In this document: positions 1 to 5,521 of the stretch, one piece after another
Numbering within the stretch: the stretch's first letter is position 1
How the letters are laid out: each line of letters starts with the position of its first letter
From: an uncultured Erysipelotrichaceae bacterium
GTDB taxonomy: Bacteria > Bacillota_I > Bacilli_A > Erysipelotrichales > Erysipelotrichaceae
Length of the DNA: 7,285 bases
NCBI GenBank assembly: GCA_944326175.1
Contig: CALVCY010000030.1
Span: forward strand, 1-7,285
Direction of reading: 5' to 3'
The notes under the pieces: model-generated
What the model was told of the DNA's origin: nothing
The model's database searches: none
Seen by the model: only the letters and a program-made list of their open reading frames with translations
Made by a program: the position numbers and the translations under genes

Positions 1-56
1 ATCGCCATGGAGTCTTTGTAAATCGATTTAAACTCTTCTTTGGTTAATGTGCGCAT
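1..56 (-). CDS. N-terminal fragment of an unidentified gene downstream of glgB
   Basis: An open frame enters from glgB and runs off the window at base 1. The chosen start is the ATG at 56-54, because GGAG lies six bases before it. An in-frame ATG at 68-66 has its AGGA only two bases away, which is too close. The visible peptide begins MRTLTKEEFKSIYKDSMA. The first 13 bases overlap the end of glgB in another frame, which suggests translational coupling and one transcript. The KEEF-type opening is compatible with the start of bacterial glycogen phosphorylases (GlgP), and a glycogen gene would suit the neighbour. About 18 residues cannot prove this, so the name is left open. Only the start of the gene is present. 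Confidence 0.55.
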   Translation of the reverse strand, partial: MRTLTKEEFKSIYKDSMA

Positions 57-1870
57 GCTTGTCTCCATTTTCCTTTATGATTAACACGCAATACAATAGC
101 ACTAAATCCGGCTAATTCCACGTGAATATTGTGGATAAAGCGCTTTCCGGTCGTGATCTTCTTTGCACGGATGGCGCGTGGATTCACTAACCCGCTGCCC
201 CCATAGGTGGAAGCGTTGGAGGAAAGGATCTCCTTATAGAATCCGTCAAAAGGAACTTCCACCGAAAATTTGGAATAATCATTGGGGGAGAAATTGATCA
301 CCACAATTAGCGATTCTTCCTCACCATAGCGGATATAGGAGAACACATTGTGGTCTTTGTCATCCGCATCGATCCACTCGAAAGCTAATGGATCATATTC
401 CCGTTTATACAATGCATCATAGCGCATGTATAACTGGGAAAGTTGGTTCATGTAACGATGGAATGCCTCATGCATCGGATACGTCAGTAAGGACCAGTCA
501 TTTTCCTTGGTTTCATCAAACTCACGGAACATACCCAATTCGTTGCCCATGAAATTCAATTTCTTGCCTGGATGGGTATACATATAGGTATATAATGCGC
601 GGGCCTGGGCAAATTTTTGTTCATATGTGCCCCACATCTTCTGCACGATGGTGGCTTTACCATGCACGACTTCGTCGTGGCTGAATTCCAATAAGAAGCG
701 TTCAGAGTAAAAATAGGCCATGGAAAAAGTGATGTTATTGTGGTGATATTGACGATACACTGGATCTTTTTTCAAATATGAAAGCGTATCGTTCATCCAT
801 CCTAAGTCCCACTTATAGTCAAAACCTAAACCACCCTCTTTGCTGGGTTTGGTCACATTGGCATAATCTGTGGAATCTTCGGCGATCAGCATCACGGTCG
901 GATTGAGTTGGTTCATCGTATCGTTGAGCCGCTGGATGAACTGGATACCCCCGTCATTACGGCCTCGGCGTTTATCCCCTTCATAGAAGATCAGGTTGCT
1001 GATCGCATCCATGCGCAACCCGTCCCCATGCATTTCACTGAGCCAATAATTGGCGGCACTCATCAAAAACGAGCGCACTTCCCCTTTGCCTAAGTCAAAA
1101 TTACTGGTGCCCCATTGAGAATAGGAATTGGCATATTCATAGCAGGGAGTACCATCATAGTAAGAAAGTGCATAATTATCCGAAACGAAATGGACCGGAA
1201 CGAAATCAAAGATGACACCGATCCCGGCTTGGTGCAAACCATCGATCAAGGATTTGAGATCATTGACACTGCCATAGCGAGAGGTGACGGAAAAATAACC
1301 AGTGACTTGATAGCCCCAGGAGCCATCAAATGGATATTCACTTAATGGTAAAAATTCGACATGTGTATAGTGATTATCGACTAAATAAGGAATCAGATCT
1401 TCTTTTAAGGATTGATAGGTGGTTTGACCATCGTGTTGTTTGAAACTACCGGCAAAACATTCGTAGATATTGACCGGTCGATCAAAATTTTTGGTCCGCT
1501 GGGCCATCCAGGCATCATCGCCCCATTGATAATCCTGTTTGACGATACGACTGGCGGTATTGGGACGCAATTCACTTTCAAATGCATAGGGATCGATCTT
1601 GTCCACGACACTGCCACTGGATTGAGTGACACGGAATTTGTAATAATCGCCAACGGACGCTGGGAATGTACCGCTCCAAATGCCTCGGTTATCGACCATT
1701 TTAAGAAAATGGCCTTGGCAGGACCAGTTGTTGAATGATCCGATCACCTGGATGGATCGGGCATGGGGTGCCCATACGGTAAAAGTGACGCTATCGCCAT
1801 TGACATGGGCGCCCAGGGTCTTGTAAGCATACGCTTCCAAACCACTGTAAAAGAATTCATAGTTACTCAT
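44..1870 (-). CDS. glgB: 1,4-alpha-glucan branching enzyme (GH13, CBM48)
   Basis: This cytoplasmic enzyme cuts alpha-1,4-glucan chains and rejoins them through alpha-1,6 bonds during glycogen synthesis. The 608-residue protein has a CBM48/isoamylase N-domain (about 20-105, with WAPHA and GSFNNW), a GH13 barrel (about 130-480) and a C-terminal beta domain (about 495-598). The GH13 landmarks are all present: D222 and H227 in FDFVPVHF, the nucleophile D288 in GLRMDAIS, the acid/base E331 in IAEDS and D399 in SHDEVVHGK. The SHDEVVHGK motif and WGYQ (185-188) are typical of branching enzymes rather than other GH13 members. It is shorter than the 728-residue E. coli enzyme because the extra N1 domain is missing, as in many Bacillota. 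The ATG start fits the family, but no convincing Shine-Dalgarno sequence precedes it. The gene follows the terminator of the CorC-like gene, so it should have its own promoter, with a cre-like site at 1901-1914. Its stop lies inside the next gene. Confidence 0.96.
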   Translation of the reverse strand: MSNYEFFYSGLEAYAYKTLGAHVNGDSVTFTVWAPHARSIQVIGSFNNWSCQGHFLKMVDNRGIWSGTFPASVGDYYKFRVTQSSGSVVDKIDPYAFESELRPNTASRIVKQDYQWGDDAWMAQRTKNFDRPVNIYECFAGSFKQHDGQTTYQSLKEDLIPYLVDNHYTHVEFLPLSEYPFDGSWGYQVTGYFSVTSRYGSVNDLKSLIDGLHQAGIGVIFDFVPVHFVSDNYALSYYDGTPCYEYANSYSQWGTSNFDLGKGEVRSFLMSAANYWLSEMHGDGLRMDAISNLIFYEGDKRRGRNDGGIQFIQRLNDTMNQLNPTVMLIAEDSTDYANVTKPSKEGGLGFDYKWDLGWMNDTLSYLKKDPVYRQYHHNNITFSMAYFYSERFLLEFSHDEVVHGKATIVQKMWGTYEQKFAQARALYTYMYTHPGKKLNFMGNELGMFREFDETKENDWSLLTYPMHEAFHRYMNQLSQLYMRYDALYKREYDPLAFEWIDADDKDHNVFSYIRYGEEESLIVVINFSPNDYSKFSVEVPFDGFYKEILSSNASTYGGSGLVNPRAIRAKKITTGKRFIHNIHVELAGFSAIVLRVNHKGKWRQACAH

Positions 1871-1876
1871 AAGATT

Positions 1877-1905
1877 ATTTTACTCTAAAGTCACAGTCCA
1901 TGAAA
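1877..1905 (-). promoter_or_regulatory. Candidate glgB promoter (weak)
   Basis: On the minus strand a TAAAAT -10-like hexamer (1882-1877) lies 17 bases after TTTCAT (1905-1900), a poor -35. If used, transcription would begin within a base or two of the glgB ATG and give a nearly leaderless mRNA, which would agree with the absent Shine-Dalgarno sequence. A promoter further upstream, between 1905 and 2017, is equally possible (for example TGATAT near 1960). The call rests only on hexamer matching. Confidence 0.25.
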
Positions 1906-1914
1906 GCCGTTTCA
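1901..1914. promoter_or_regulatory. Catabolite-responsive element (cre)-like operator upstream of glgB
   Basis: The plus strand reads TGAAAGCCGTTTCA. It matches the ideal CcpA operator TGAAAGCGCTTTCA at 12 of 14 positions, with intact TGAAA and TTTCA arms; only two bases in or beside the central CG differ. It sits 31-44 bases before the glgB start and overlaps the -35 of the candidate promoter, where bound CcpA would repress. Sugar control of glycogen genes is biologically sensible. The altered centre lowers confidence, since LacI-family operators usually need the central CG. Confidence 0.5.
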
Positions 1915-2017
1915 CTGAGATATCGATTGGATGATGGGAAATACTTCCGACAGCTTCACAATATCAAAATCCACGAGAAAAAAGTAAGGCCAATCCATTT
2001 CAAAATGGTTTGACACT

Positions 2018-2050
2018 TAAAAAGCAGCAAAAATCCCTTGCTGCTTTTTA
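2018..2050 (-). terminator. Intrinsic terminator after the CorC-like gene
   Basis: A perfect 13-bp inverted repeat (arms 2018-2030 and 2038-2050) encloses a 7-base loop, 38 bases beyond the stop codon of the CorC-like gene. On the minus strand the GCAGCAA-containing stem runs into five T residues, the classic intrinsic terminator form. The plus strand also ends in a T-run, so it could work both ways, although no plus-strand gene is seen here. Confidence 0.87.
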
Positions 2051-2088
2051 TGTCCTCATTTTATGTTCAAATTCGAATCACTGCGATA

Positions 2089-3483
2089 TTAACCATTATC
2101 ATTGGTTTCATTTTCATCTTTATGATGGTGATGGCGATTGTTTTCATCTTCTTCTGTATCCACTTGCGCTTTTGGCAACTTCTTCACTTTCGCCCAAACG
2201 ATCTTACGATCTTCGATCACTTCCACATCAAAATGGAGTCCATCCACTTCCACACTGGGGTGTGTCCCATCTTCGGGAATGAATGGCATCCCAGATAAGA
2301 TCATCCCGGCAACCGTATCATAATCATAATCGTCATCCAGTTCGATATCCAGTTCTTCCGCAAAATCTTCCACGCGCATGGATCCATTGACCCGCCATAG
2401 ATTATCTTCCAGTTTCGTCAATTCGATCGGATCGGCTTTATCGAATTCATCGTAGATATCGCCGACGATTTCCTCCAATAGATCTTCGATGGTGATGATC
2501 CCGGCCACACCACCGTATTCATCCACGACGATGGCCAAATGCTGCTTTTTGCTTTGCATGTCTTTGAATAATTGATCCCCATGCACACTTTCCGGTACGA
2601 AATAGGCATTTCGCAACAAGGACTTGATTGGTTGTGGGTTTTGGGAATGCATATTCAGCAAGAAATCCCGTACGTTCAAAATACCACTGATATCATCTTC
2701 GTCGCCCGCCACATGGACCGGATAACGGGTGAAACCCGTCTGACGGATCACAGTCAAAATCTCATCGACACTATCTTCTTCACTGAACATGACCACATCC
2801 GGCTTGGGCGTCATCACTTCTGAGGCAGTGATATCATTGAAATCAAAGACGTTTTCGATCCATTCCTGTTCATCGGCTTCGATCGTGCCTTGTTTACCGC
2901 TGGATTCAACCATTAAACGCAGATCTTCTTCACTAGCAATATCATCCTCCGCTTCGGTTTTCATCCCAAATAATCGCAACGTGCCATTGGTCGTAACATT
3001 AAGCAAAACCATCATTGGTTTGAATACGATATTGACCACCGTCAATACTTTCAATGCTGGTACGGCAAATGCCATCGGTTTTTGCATCGCAATGCGCTTT
3101 GGTACCATTTCACCGAATGCAATGGAGAAAAATGAAATGATCAATGTAATGATGATGGTACTCAATACATCCACTGTGGCTGCACTAAAGGGTACATGGA
3201 CCGTTTCCAGCAAGAATGCTTCCAAATAACCGCTAAAGTTTTCAGTACCGAAAGCGGCCGATAAAAACCCACTTAACGTAATGGCGATCTGAATGCCCGA
3301 GAGGAAGCTATTTGGATTTTCGATGATCTCCAATAACCGCGCAGCGGTTTTATTTCCTTCCTCTTTTTGCTTTTGCAGTTTGACCTGCGATAAGTACATG
3401 AATGCGATCTCGCTACCGGCAAAAAAAGCATTCAATAAAATAAATACAATCTGTAACCCGATCTGGGCTGCAATGTTCGTCAA
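2089..3483 (-). CDS. CNNM/CorC-family membrane protein, probable Mg2+/divalent-cation efflux (DUF21, CBS pair, CorC_HlyC)
   Basis: The 464-residue protein has the standard hemolysin C/CorC architecture. A DUF21/CNNM membrane domain covers about 1-190, with hydrophobic stretches near 5-30, 60-80, 100-127 and 135-165 and the hallmark segments NAFFAGSE (18-25) and FGEMVPKR (123-130). A CBS pair follows at about 220-345, containing SEVMTP and [13 protein letters not shown] CorC_HlyC domain lies at about 355-435. Characterised relatives such as S. aureus MpfA and CorC proteins protect cells from excess Mg2+ or export it; the 'hemolysin' label is historical. The last 20 or so residues form an acidic tail with four consecutive histidines (451-454). 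The start codon is TTG with AGGAG ten bases upstream. No upstream in-frame start exists before a stop, and the first internal ATG (residue 29) lies in the first membrane helix. The gene stands alone between a structured 302-base leader and a strong terminator. The ion specificity is inferred from the family. Confidence 0.9.
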   Translation of the reverse strand: MTNIAAQIGLQIVFILLNAFFAGSEIAFMYLSQVKLQKQKEEGNKTAARLLEIIENPNSFLSGIQIAITLSGFLSAAFGTENFSGYLEAFLLETVHVPFSAATVDVLSTIIITLIISFFSIAFGEMVPKRIAMQKPMAFAVPALKVLTVVNIVFKPMMVLLNVTTNGTLRLFGMKTEAEDDIASEEDLRLMVESSGKQGTIEADEQEWIENVFDFNDITASEVMTPKPDVVMFSEEDSVDEILTVIRQTGFTRYPVHVAGDEDDISGILNVRDFLLNMHSQNPQPIKSLLRNAYFVPESVHGDQLFKDMQSKKQHLAIVVDEYGGVAGIITIEDLLEEIVGDIYDEFDKADPIELTKLEDNLWRVNGSMRVEDFAEELDIELDDDYDYDTVAGMILSGMPFIPEDGTHPSVEVDGLHFDVEVIEDRKIVWAKVKKLPKAQVDTEEDENNRHHHHKDENETNDNG

Positions 3484-3498
3484 TTTACAACAACTCCT
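3481..3498 (-). promoter_or_regulatory. Ribosome binding site deciding a TTG start
   Basis: AGGAG (3498-3494) is followed after ten bases by TTG (3483-3481), the start of the CorC-like gene. The spacing is at the long end, and the TTG overlaps the TGA (3482-3480) of a 16-codon reading frame that begins at ATG 3530. Weak initiation or coupling to that short frame is possible. The TTG start is supported because it keeps the conserved first membrane helix intact. Confidence 0.7.
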
Positions 3499-3518
3499 TC
3501 TTTATCACCTGCATAAAT

Positions 3519-3558
3519 TGGTTCAACCATGAAAACAAAAAAACGGCTGGTTCAACCA
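3519..3558. repeat. Tandem pair of TGGTTCAACCA palindromes
   Basis: Two identical 11-base palindromes (3519-3529 and 3548-3558) lie 29 bases apart centre to centre, in the leader of the CorC-like gene. A third copy differing only at the central base is at 6891-6901, beside the cysS promoter. The pattern satisfies TNGTNNNACNA, the operator consensus of FadR-type GntR regulators. No such regulator is encoded here, so the binding protein is unknown. Confidence 0.55.
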
Positions 3559-3568
3559 CATTAAAAAC

Positions 3569-3587
3569 ATTCAATAGTGGATTGAAT
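3569..3587 (-). repeat. AT-rich hairpin followed by T-run
   Basis: ATTCAAT and ATTGAAT form a 7-bp stem around a 5-base loop. On the minus strand this is followed by G and five T residues, so it resembles a weak terminator or attenuator. The stem contains only one G-C pair, so strong termination is unlikely. Confidence 0.35.
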
Positions 3588-3626
3588 CATCCGATCATTG
3601 ATCATTCACGTAAAACCAGTGCAATT

Positions 3627-3641
3627 CGACAGTTACTGTCG
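3627..3641. repeat. CGACAGT-T-ACTGTCG palindrome
   Basis: This perfect 7-bp inverted repeat around a single central base has too small a loop for an RNA hairpin of full length, so a dimeric DNA-binding protein is the likelier reader. It lies between the strong hairpin and the CorC-like gene. I do not recognise the operator family. Confidence 0.45.
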
Positions 3642-3695
3642 CAATCGTCGCTCATGTAATGCAGTAATCCTTTCTTAACGTTACGGTTAAATCCA

Positions 3696-3736
3696 ACATG
3701 CATCCGCAAGGATCACATCCGCTTGCGAATGCATGT
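3696..3736 (-). other. Strong stem-loop at the start of the presumed CorC-like leader
   Basis: Arms 3696-3710 and 3722-3736 pair over 15 positions around an 11-base loop. The only non-Watson-Crick position is a G-U pair if the minus strand is transcribed but a C-A mismatch on the plus strand, which points to a minus-strand RNA. It lies 50-90 bases beyond the sigma-like gene. No T-run follows, so it is not a standard intrinsic terminator. It could protect or cap the 5' end of the leader, or mark an RNA processing site. Confidence 0.6.
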
Positions 3737-3764
3737 AATATAACACATCTGTCTTCAAAAGCAA
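3737..3764 (-). promoter_or_regulatory. Candidate promoter for the CorC-like gene (extended -10)
   Basis: On the minus strand TATATT (3742-3737) is preceded by TGT, making an extended TGn -10. TTGCTT lies 16 bases upstream (3764-3759) as a moderate -35. The expected start of transcription, near 3730, falls in the left arm of the strong hairpin and leaves about 11 bp of it at the 5' end of the RNA. The promoter begins only some 20 bases after the sigma-like gene's stop. Confidence 0.45.
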
Positions 3765-3785
3765 ATATACCCATGGTCTTTACAC

Positions 3786-4343
3786 TTACCGATGCCGTTT
3801 CAAATTGGCATGGATCTTGCTTTTGGCATGGTGTAACCCATTTTTGAGTTGTGGTTTCGCCATTAACGCCTCTTTGCTCCCATAAATCGAATGGGACAAT
3901 GCTTGACGCTGGACATCGGATAGCTCATCCTCCACCGTATGTTTGAGAATATCCAATTTCATCCGAAGCGCATCCATATATTGCGGATCATGACCATCGG
4001 CCATCAGCGATGCGGCATAACCACCCGCTTCGGATAATATCGGTGCATCCAGTGATGCAGTCAAGCGATAACGATGGCGCAATGTATTGACACAACGCAC
4101 CACCGTTCTTTTGGCACATAATGCAAACCATGATTTGAAATGCTTACAACGGATCGGCTGATATGCCCAAAGTAAGGATGTCACCACCATCCCCATGGTT
4201 TCATAGACCATCTGCGCTTCATGATTATCTGTCACGCAATGATGAATGATCCCAAGTAGATACCGGTTATAGCGCGCATAATAAAGCGCATGCGCAAAAT
4301 CATCATGCAGCATGCAATAGTAAAGCAATTCAAAATCATTCAT
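3786..4343 (-). CDS. Divergent sigma-70-family factor, SigH-like
   Basis: This 185-residue protein is probably an alternative sigma factor, somewhat shorter than typical SigH (about 210-218). Residues 15-100 resemble sigma region 2: the segment around WFALCAKRTVVRCVNTL (72-88) and the following SLDAP (97-101) mirror the SigH stretch leading to its conserved serine-leucine turn. Residues 140-183 resemble region 4 (ELSDVQRQAL, then LKNGLHHAKSKI, like SigH 'IDNALQRxKxKL'). The helix-turn-helix appears several residues shorter than in SigH. Position supports the call: it follows rlmB by 11 bases, at the end of the cysS-mrnC-rlmB run, where Bacillota carry sigH. AGGAG lies eight bases before the ATG and overlaps the rlmB stop. 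The protein is rich in Cys and His. In spore formers SigH starts sporulation; in others a relative controls competence. The role here is unknown, and loss of promoter recognition is possible. Confidence 0.62.
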   Translation of the reverse strand: MNDFELLYYCMLHDDFAHALYYARYNRYLLGIIHHCVTDNHEAQMVYETMGMVVTSLLWAYQPIRCKHFKSWFALCAKRTVVRCVNTLRHRYRLTASLDAPILSEAGGYAASLMADGHDPQYMDALRMKLDILKHTVEDELSDVQRQALSHSIYGSKEALMAKPQLKNGLHHAKSKIHANLKRHR

Positions 4344-4354
4344 ATCAGTGTCTC

Positions 4355-5083
4355 CTATCGACGGTAAGGATAACGCTGATTGAGGATCTCATAACCGATC
4401 ACGGCAAATGCACAGGAAACGTTGAGACTGTCGACCACCCCGTGCATGGGCATGATCACTTTCCAATCACACCGTTTGGATACCAAAGGGGATACACCTT
4501 TGCCTTCATTGCCCAAAACGATCGCGATTTTCGTATCATAATGCGGGTTACGGTAATCCACACTGTCTTTTTCCAGAGTGGTCGCCACCGTCCAATAGCC
4601 ATGCTTTTTCAAAGTTTCAAGGGTATTGGCCAACGATGATACTTCAGCGACCATGACATTATTGATGGCACCACTGCTCACCTTGGCGACGGTTGCATTC
4701 AGCGAAACGCTACGTTTATTGGGAATAATGACTCCTTTGAACCCACAGGCATCACATACCCTTAGAATTGCCCCGAAGTTATGTGGATCACTGATCCCGT
4801 CTAACACGACGATCGTTGCATAAGGATCGTCATTTAACGCAGATAACAGTGATTCCAAGTCCATCGTTTCATAATCTTTGATGTAAGCCAATATACCTTG
4901 ATGTAAACCATTATGGCTCAATCGTTGGGCATCTTTGCTTGTCAGTCGTTCCACTTTGATACCCAAGTCTTTGGCTTTTTGTTCCAGTTTATGATCGATA
5001 TGGACCATCCCCAGCATTTCAATGCGACCGGATTGTTCCAAAGCCGCATTGACAGCGTTTTTACCGTATATCCATTGTCCCAT
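4355..5083 (-). CDS. rlmB: 23S rRNA (guanosine-2'-O)-methyltransferase, SpoU/TrmH family
   Basis: The 242-residue protein methylates the 2'-O of a guanosine in the 23S rRNA peptidyl-transferase region (G2251 in E. coli numbering), using S-adenosylmethionine. An N-terminal substrate-binding domain (about 1-75, starting with IYGKNAV) precedes the SPOUT knot domain (about 88-238). The three SpoU motifs are clear: motif 1 SDPHNFGAILR (98-108, with N102 and R108), motif 2 VLGNEGKGV (189-197, with E193) and motif 3 DSLNVSCAFA (218-227). Length is normal. AGGA lies eight bases before the ATG. Assignment as RlmB rather than another TrmH relative rests on the N-domain and on the mrnC-rlmB-sigma order, matching yazC-yacO in Bacillus. 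It probably shares a transcript with cysS and mrnC; the 45-base AT-rich gap upstream contains no terminator. Confidence 0.92.
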   Translation of the reverse strand: MGQWIYGKNAVNAALEQSGRIEMLGMVHIDHKLEQKAKDLGIKVERLTSKDAQRLSHNGLHQGILAYIKDYETMDLESLLSALNDDPYATIVVLDGISDPHNFGAILRVCDACGFKGVIIPNKRSVSLNATVAKVSSGAINNVMVAEVSSLANTLETLKKHGYWTVATTLEKDSVDYRNPHYDTKIAIVLGNEGKGVSPLVSKRCDWKVIMPMHGVVDSLNVSCAFAVIGYEILNQRYPYRR

Positions 5084-5128
5084 TGAAGGCTTCCTTTCTG
5101 ATACTTAAAAACAAAAATTATTGAAAAT

Positions 5129-5521
5129 TTACACTGATCCGTTCATTGAATCATAGGCTTTATCCATCAATTCATATAAACGGATGGTCAAACCATGCAT
5201 ATACAACTGGCCCAGGATCGCTTCAAAGCCGGACGCATAGCGATAGCTTTCGATATCCCCGTGGTTGGATGGATGATTGACTTTGATGTTGCGACCGGCT
5301 TTGAACCATCCGATTTCCTTATCGCTTAAGATCTTCTGGTTCAACCAGGATTTGATCACTTTCGCTTGTGAAGCGGCATTGACATAACCATGGGTGATGA
5401 TAGGGGTGGTCTTGACCATACGGATATTGGTCAAGACCATCTTTTTCCTTACATAAAGCGACCATACCGCATCCCCGATATATGCCGCTTGGGCACCGGT
5501 CAATTTTAGATCATCTGCCAT
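5129..5521 (-). CDS. mrnC: Mini-ribonuclease III
   Basis: Mini-III is a 130-residue RNase III-type nuclease without the double-stranded-RNA-binding domain. In Bacillus it trims the ends of 23S rRNA precursor as a dimer. The catalytic fold is recognisable from AYIGDAVWSLYVR (13-25, with the metal ligand D17), FKAGRN (73-78) and YRYASGFEAILGQLY (93-107, with catalytic E100). Length is normal. The ATG lies inside the end of cysS (16-base overlap in another frame), and no strong Shine-Dalgarno sequence is visible, so translation is probably coupled to cysS. Location directly after cysS is conserved in Bacillota. The gene contains a 12-bp inverted repeat at 5407-5439. Confidence 0.93.
   Translation of the reverse strand: MADDLKLTGAQAAYIGDAVWSLYVRKKMVLTNIRMVKTTPIITHGYVNAASQAKVIKSWLNQKILSDKEIGWFKAGRNIKVNHPSNHGDIESYRYASGFEAILGQLYMHGLTIRLYELMDKAYDSMNGSV
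5407..5439. repeat. 12-bp perfect inverted repeat inside mrnC
   Basis: TGGTCTTGACCA (5407-5418) and its exact reverse complement (5428-5439) flank a 9-base spacer in mrnC codons for MVLT and MVKTT. Each arm is itself palindromic (TGGT...ACCA). On the plus strand the second arm is followed by TCTTTTT, giving an antisense terminator-like shape. No plus-strand transcript is supported, so this may be chance. Confidence 0.5.

Larger units (their letters stand above)
3484..3785. other. 302-base gene-free region rich in inverted repeats
   Basis: No convincing gene is seen on either strand. The region holds, in minus-strand order, an extended -10 promoter candidate (3764-3737), a 15-bp stem-loop (3736-3696), a 15-base palindrome (3641-3627), an AT-rich hairpin followed by T residues (3587-3569) and two TGGTTCAACCA palindromes (3558-3548, 3529-3519). 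Between the last two is a T-rich tract. No canonical terminator for the upstream sigma-like gene is present, so read-through is possible. The arrangement suggests a regulated 5' leader of roughly 245 nucleotides for the CorC-like gene. It does not match any riboswitch class I can recall (M-box, yybP-ykoY, T-box). Confidence 0.6.

Noticed and set aside
1412..1738. Plus-strand frame of 108 codons inside glgB
   Set aside because: It is antisense to a well-conserved gene, has no family likeness and no ribosome binding site, and is explained by the codon use of glgB.
1995..2008. CCATTT-CA-AAATGG inverted repeat upstream of glgB
   Set aside because: The stem is only six bp with a two-base loop, and there is no linked motif; likely chance.
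2789..3229. Plus-strand frame of 146 codons inside the CorC-like gene
   Set aside because: It is antisense to a clear membrane protein gene; the Ser/Thr/Ile-rich translation is a shadow of the opposite strand.
3602..3655. 17-codon minus-strand frame with two cysteines in the leader of the CorC-like gene
   Set aside because: The nearest AGGA is 12 bases from the ATG, too far, and the frame spans the CGACAGT palindrome, which explains part of its sequence. It is too short to support without conservation data.
3696..3736. Strong stem-loop as the intrinsic terminator of the cysS-sigma unit
   Set aside because: No T-run follows on the minus strand, and it overlaps the expected start of the next transcript.
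3484..3785. M-box or yybP-ykoY riboswitch before the cation transporter
   Set aside because: The conserved loop sequences of these classes are not visible; only unassigned hairpins are present.
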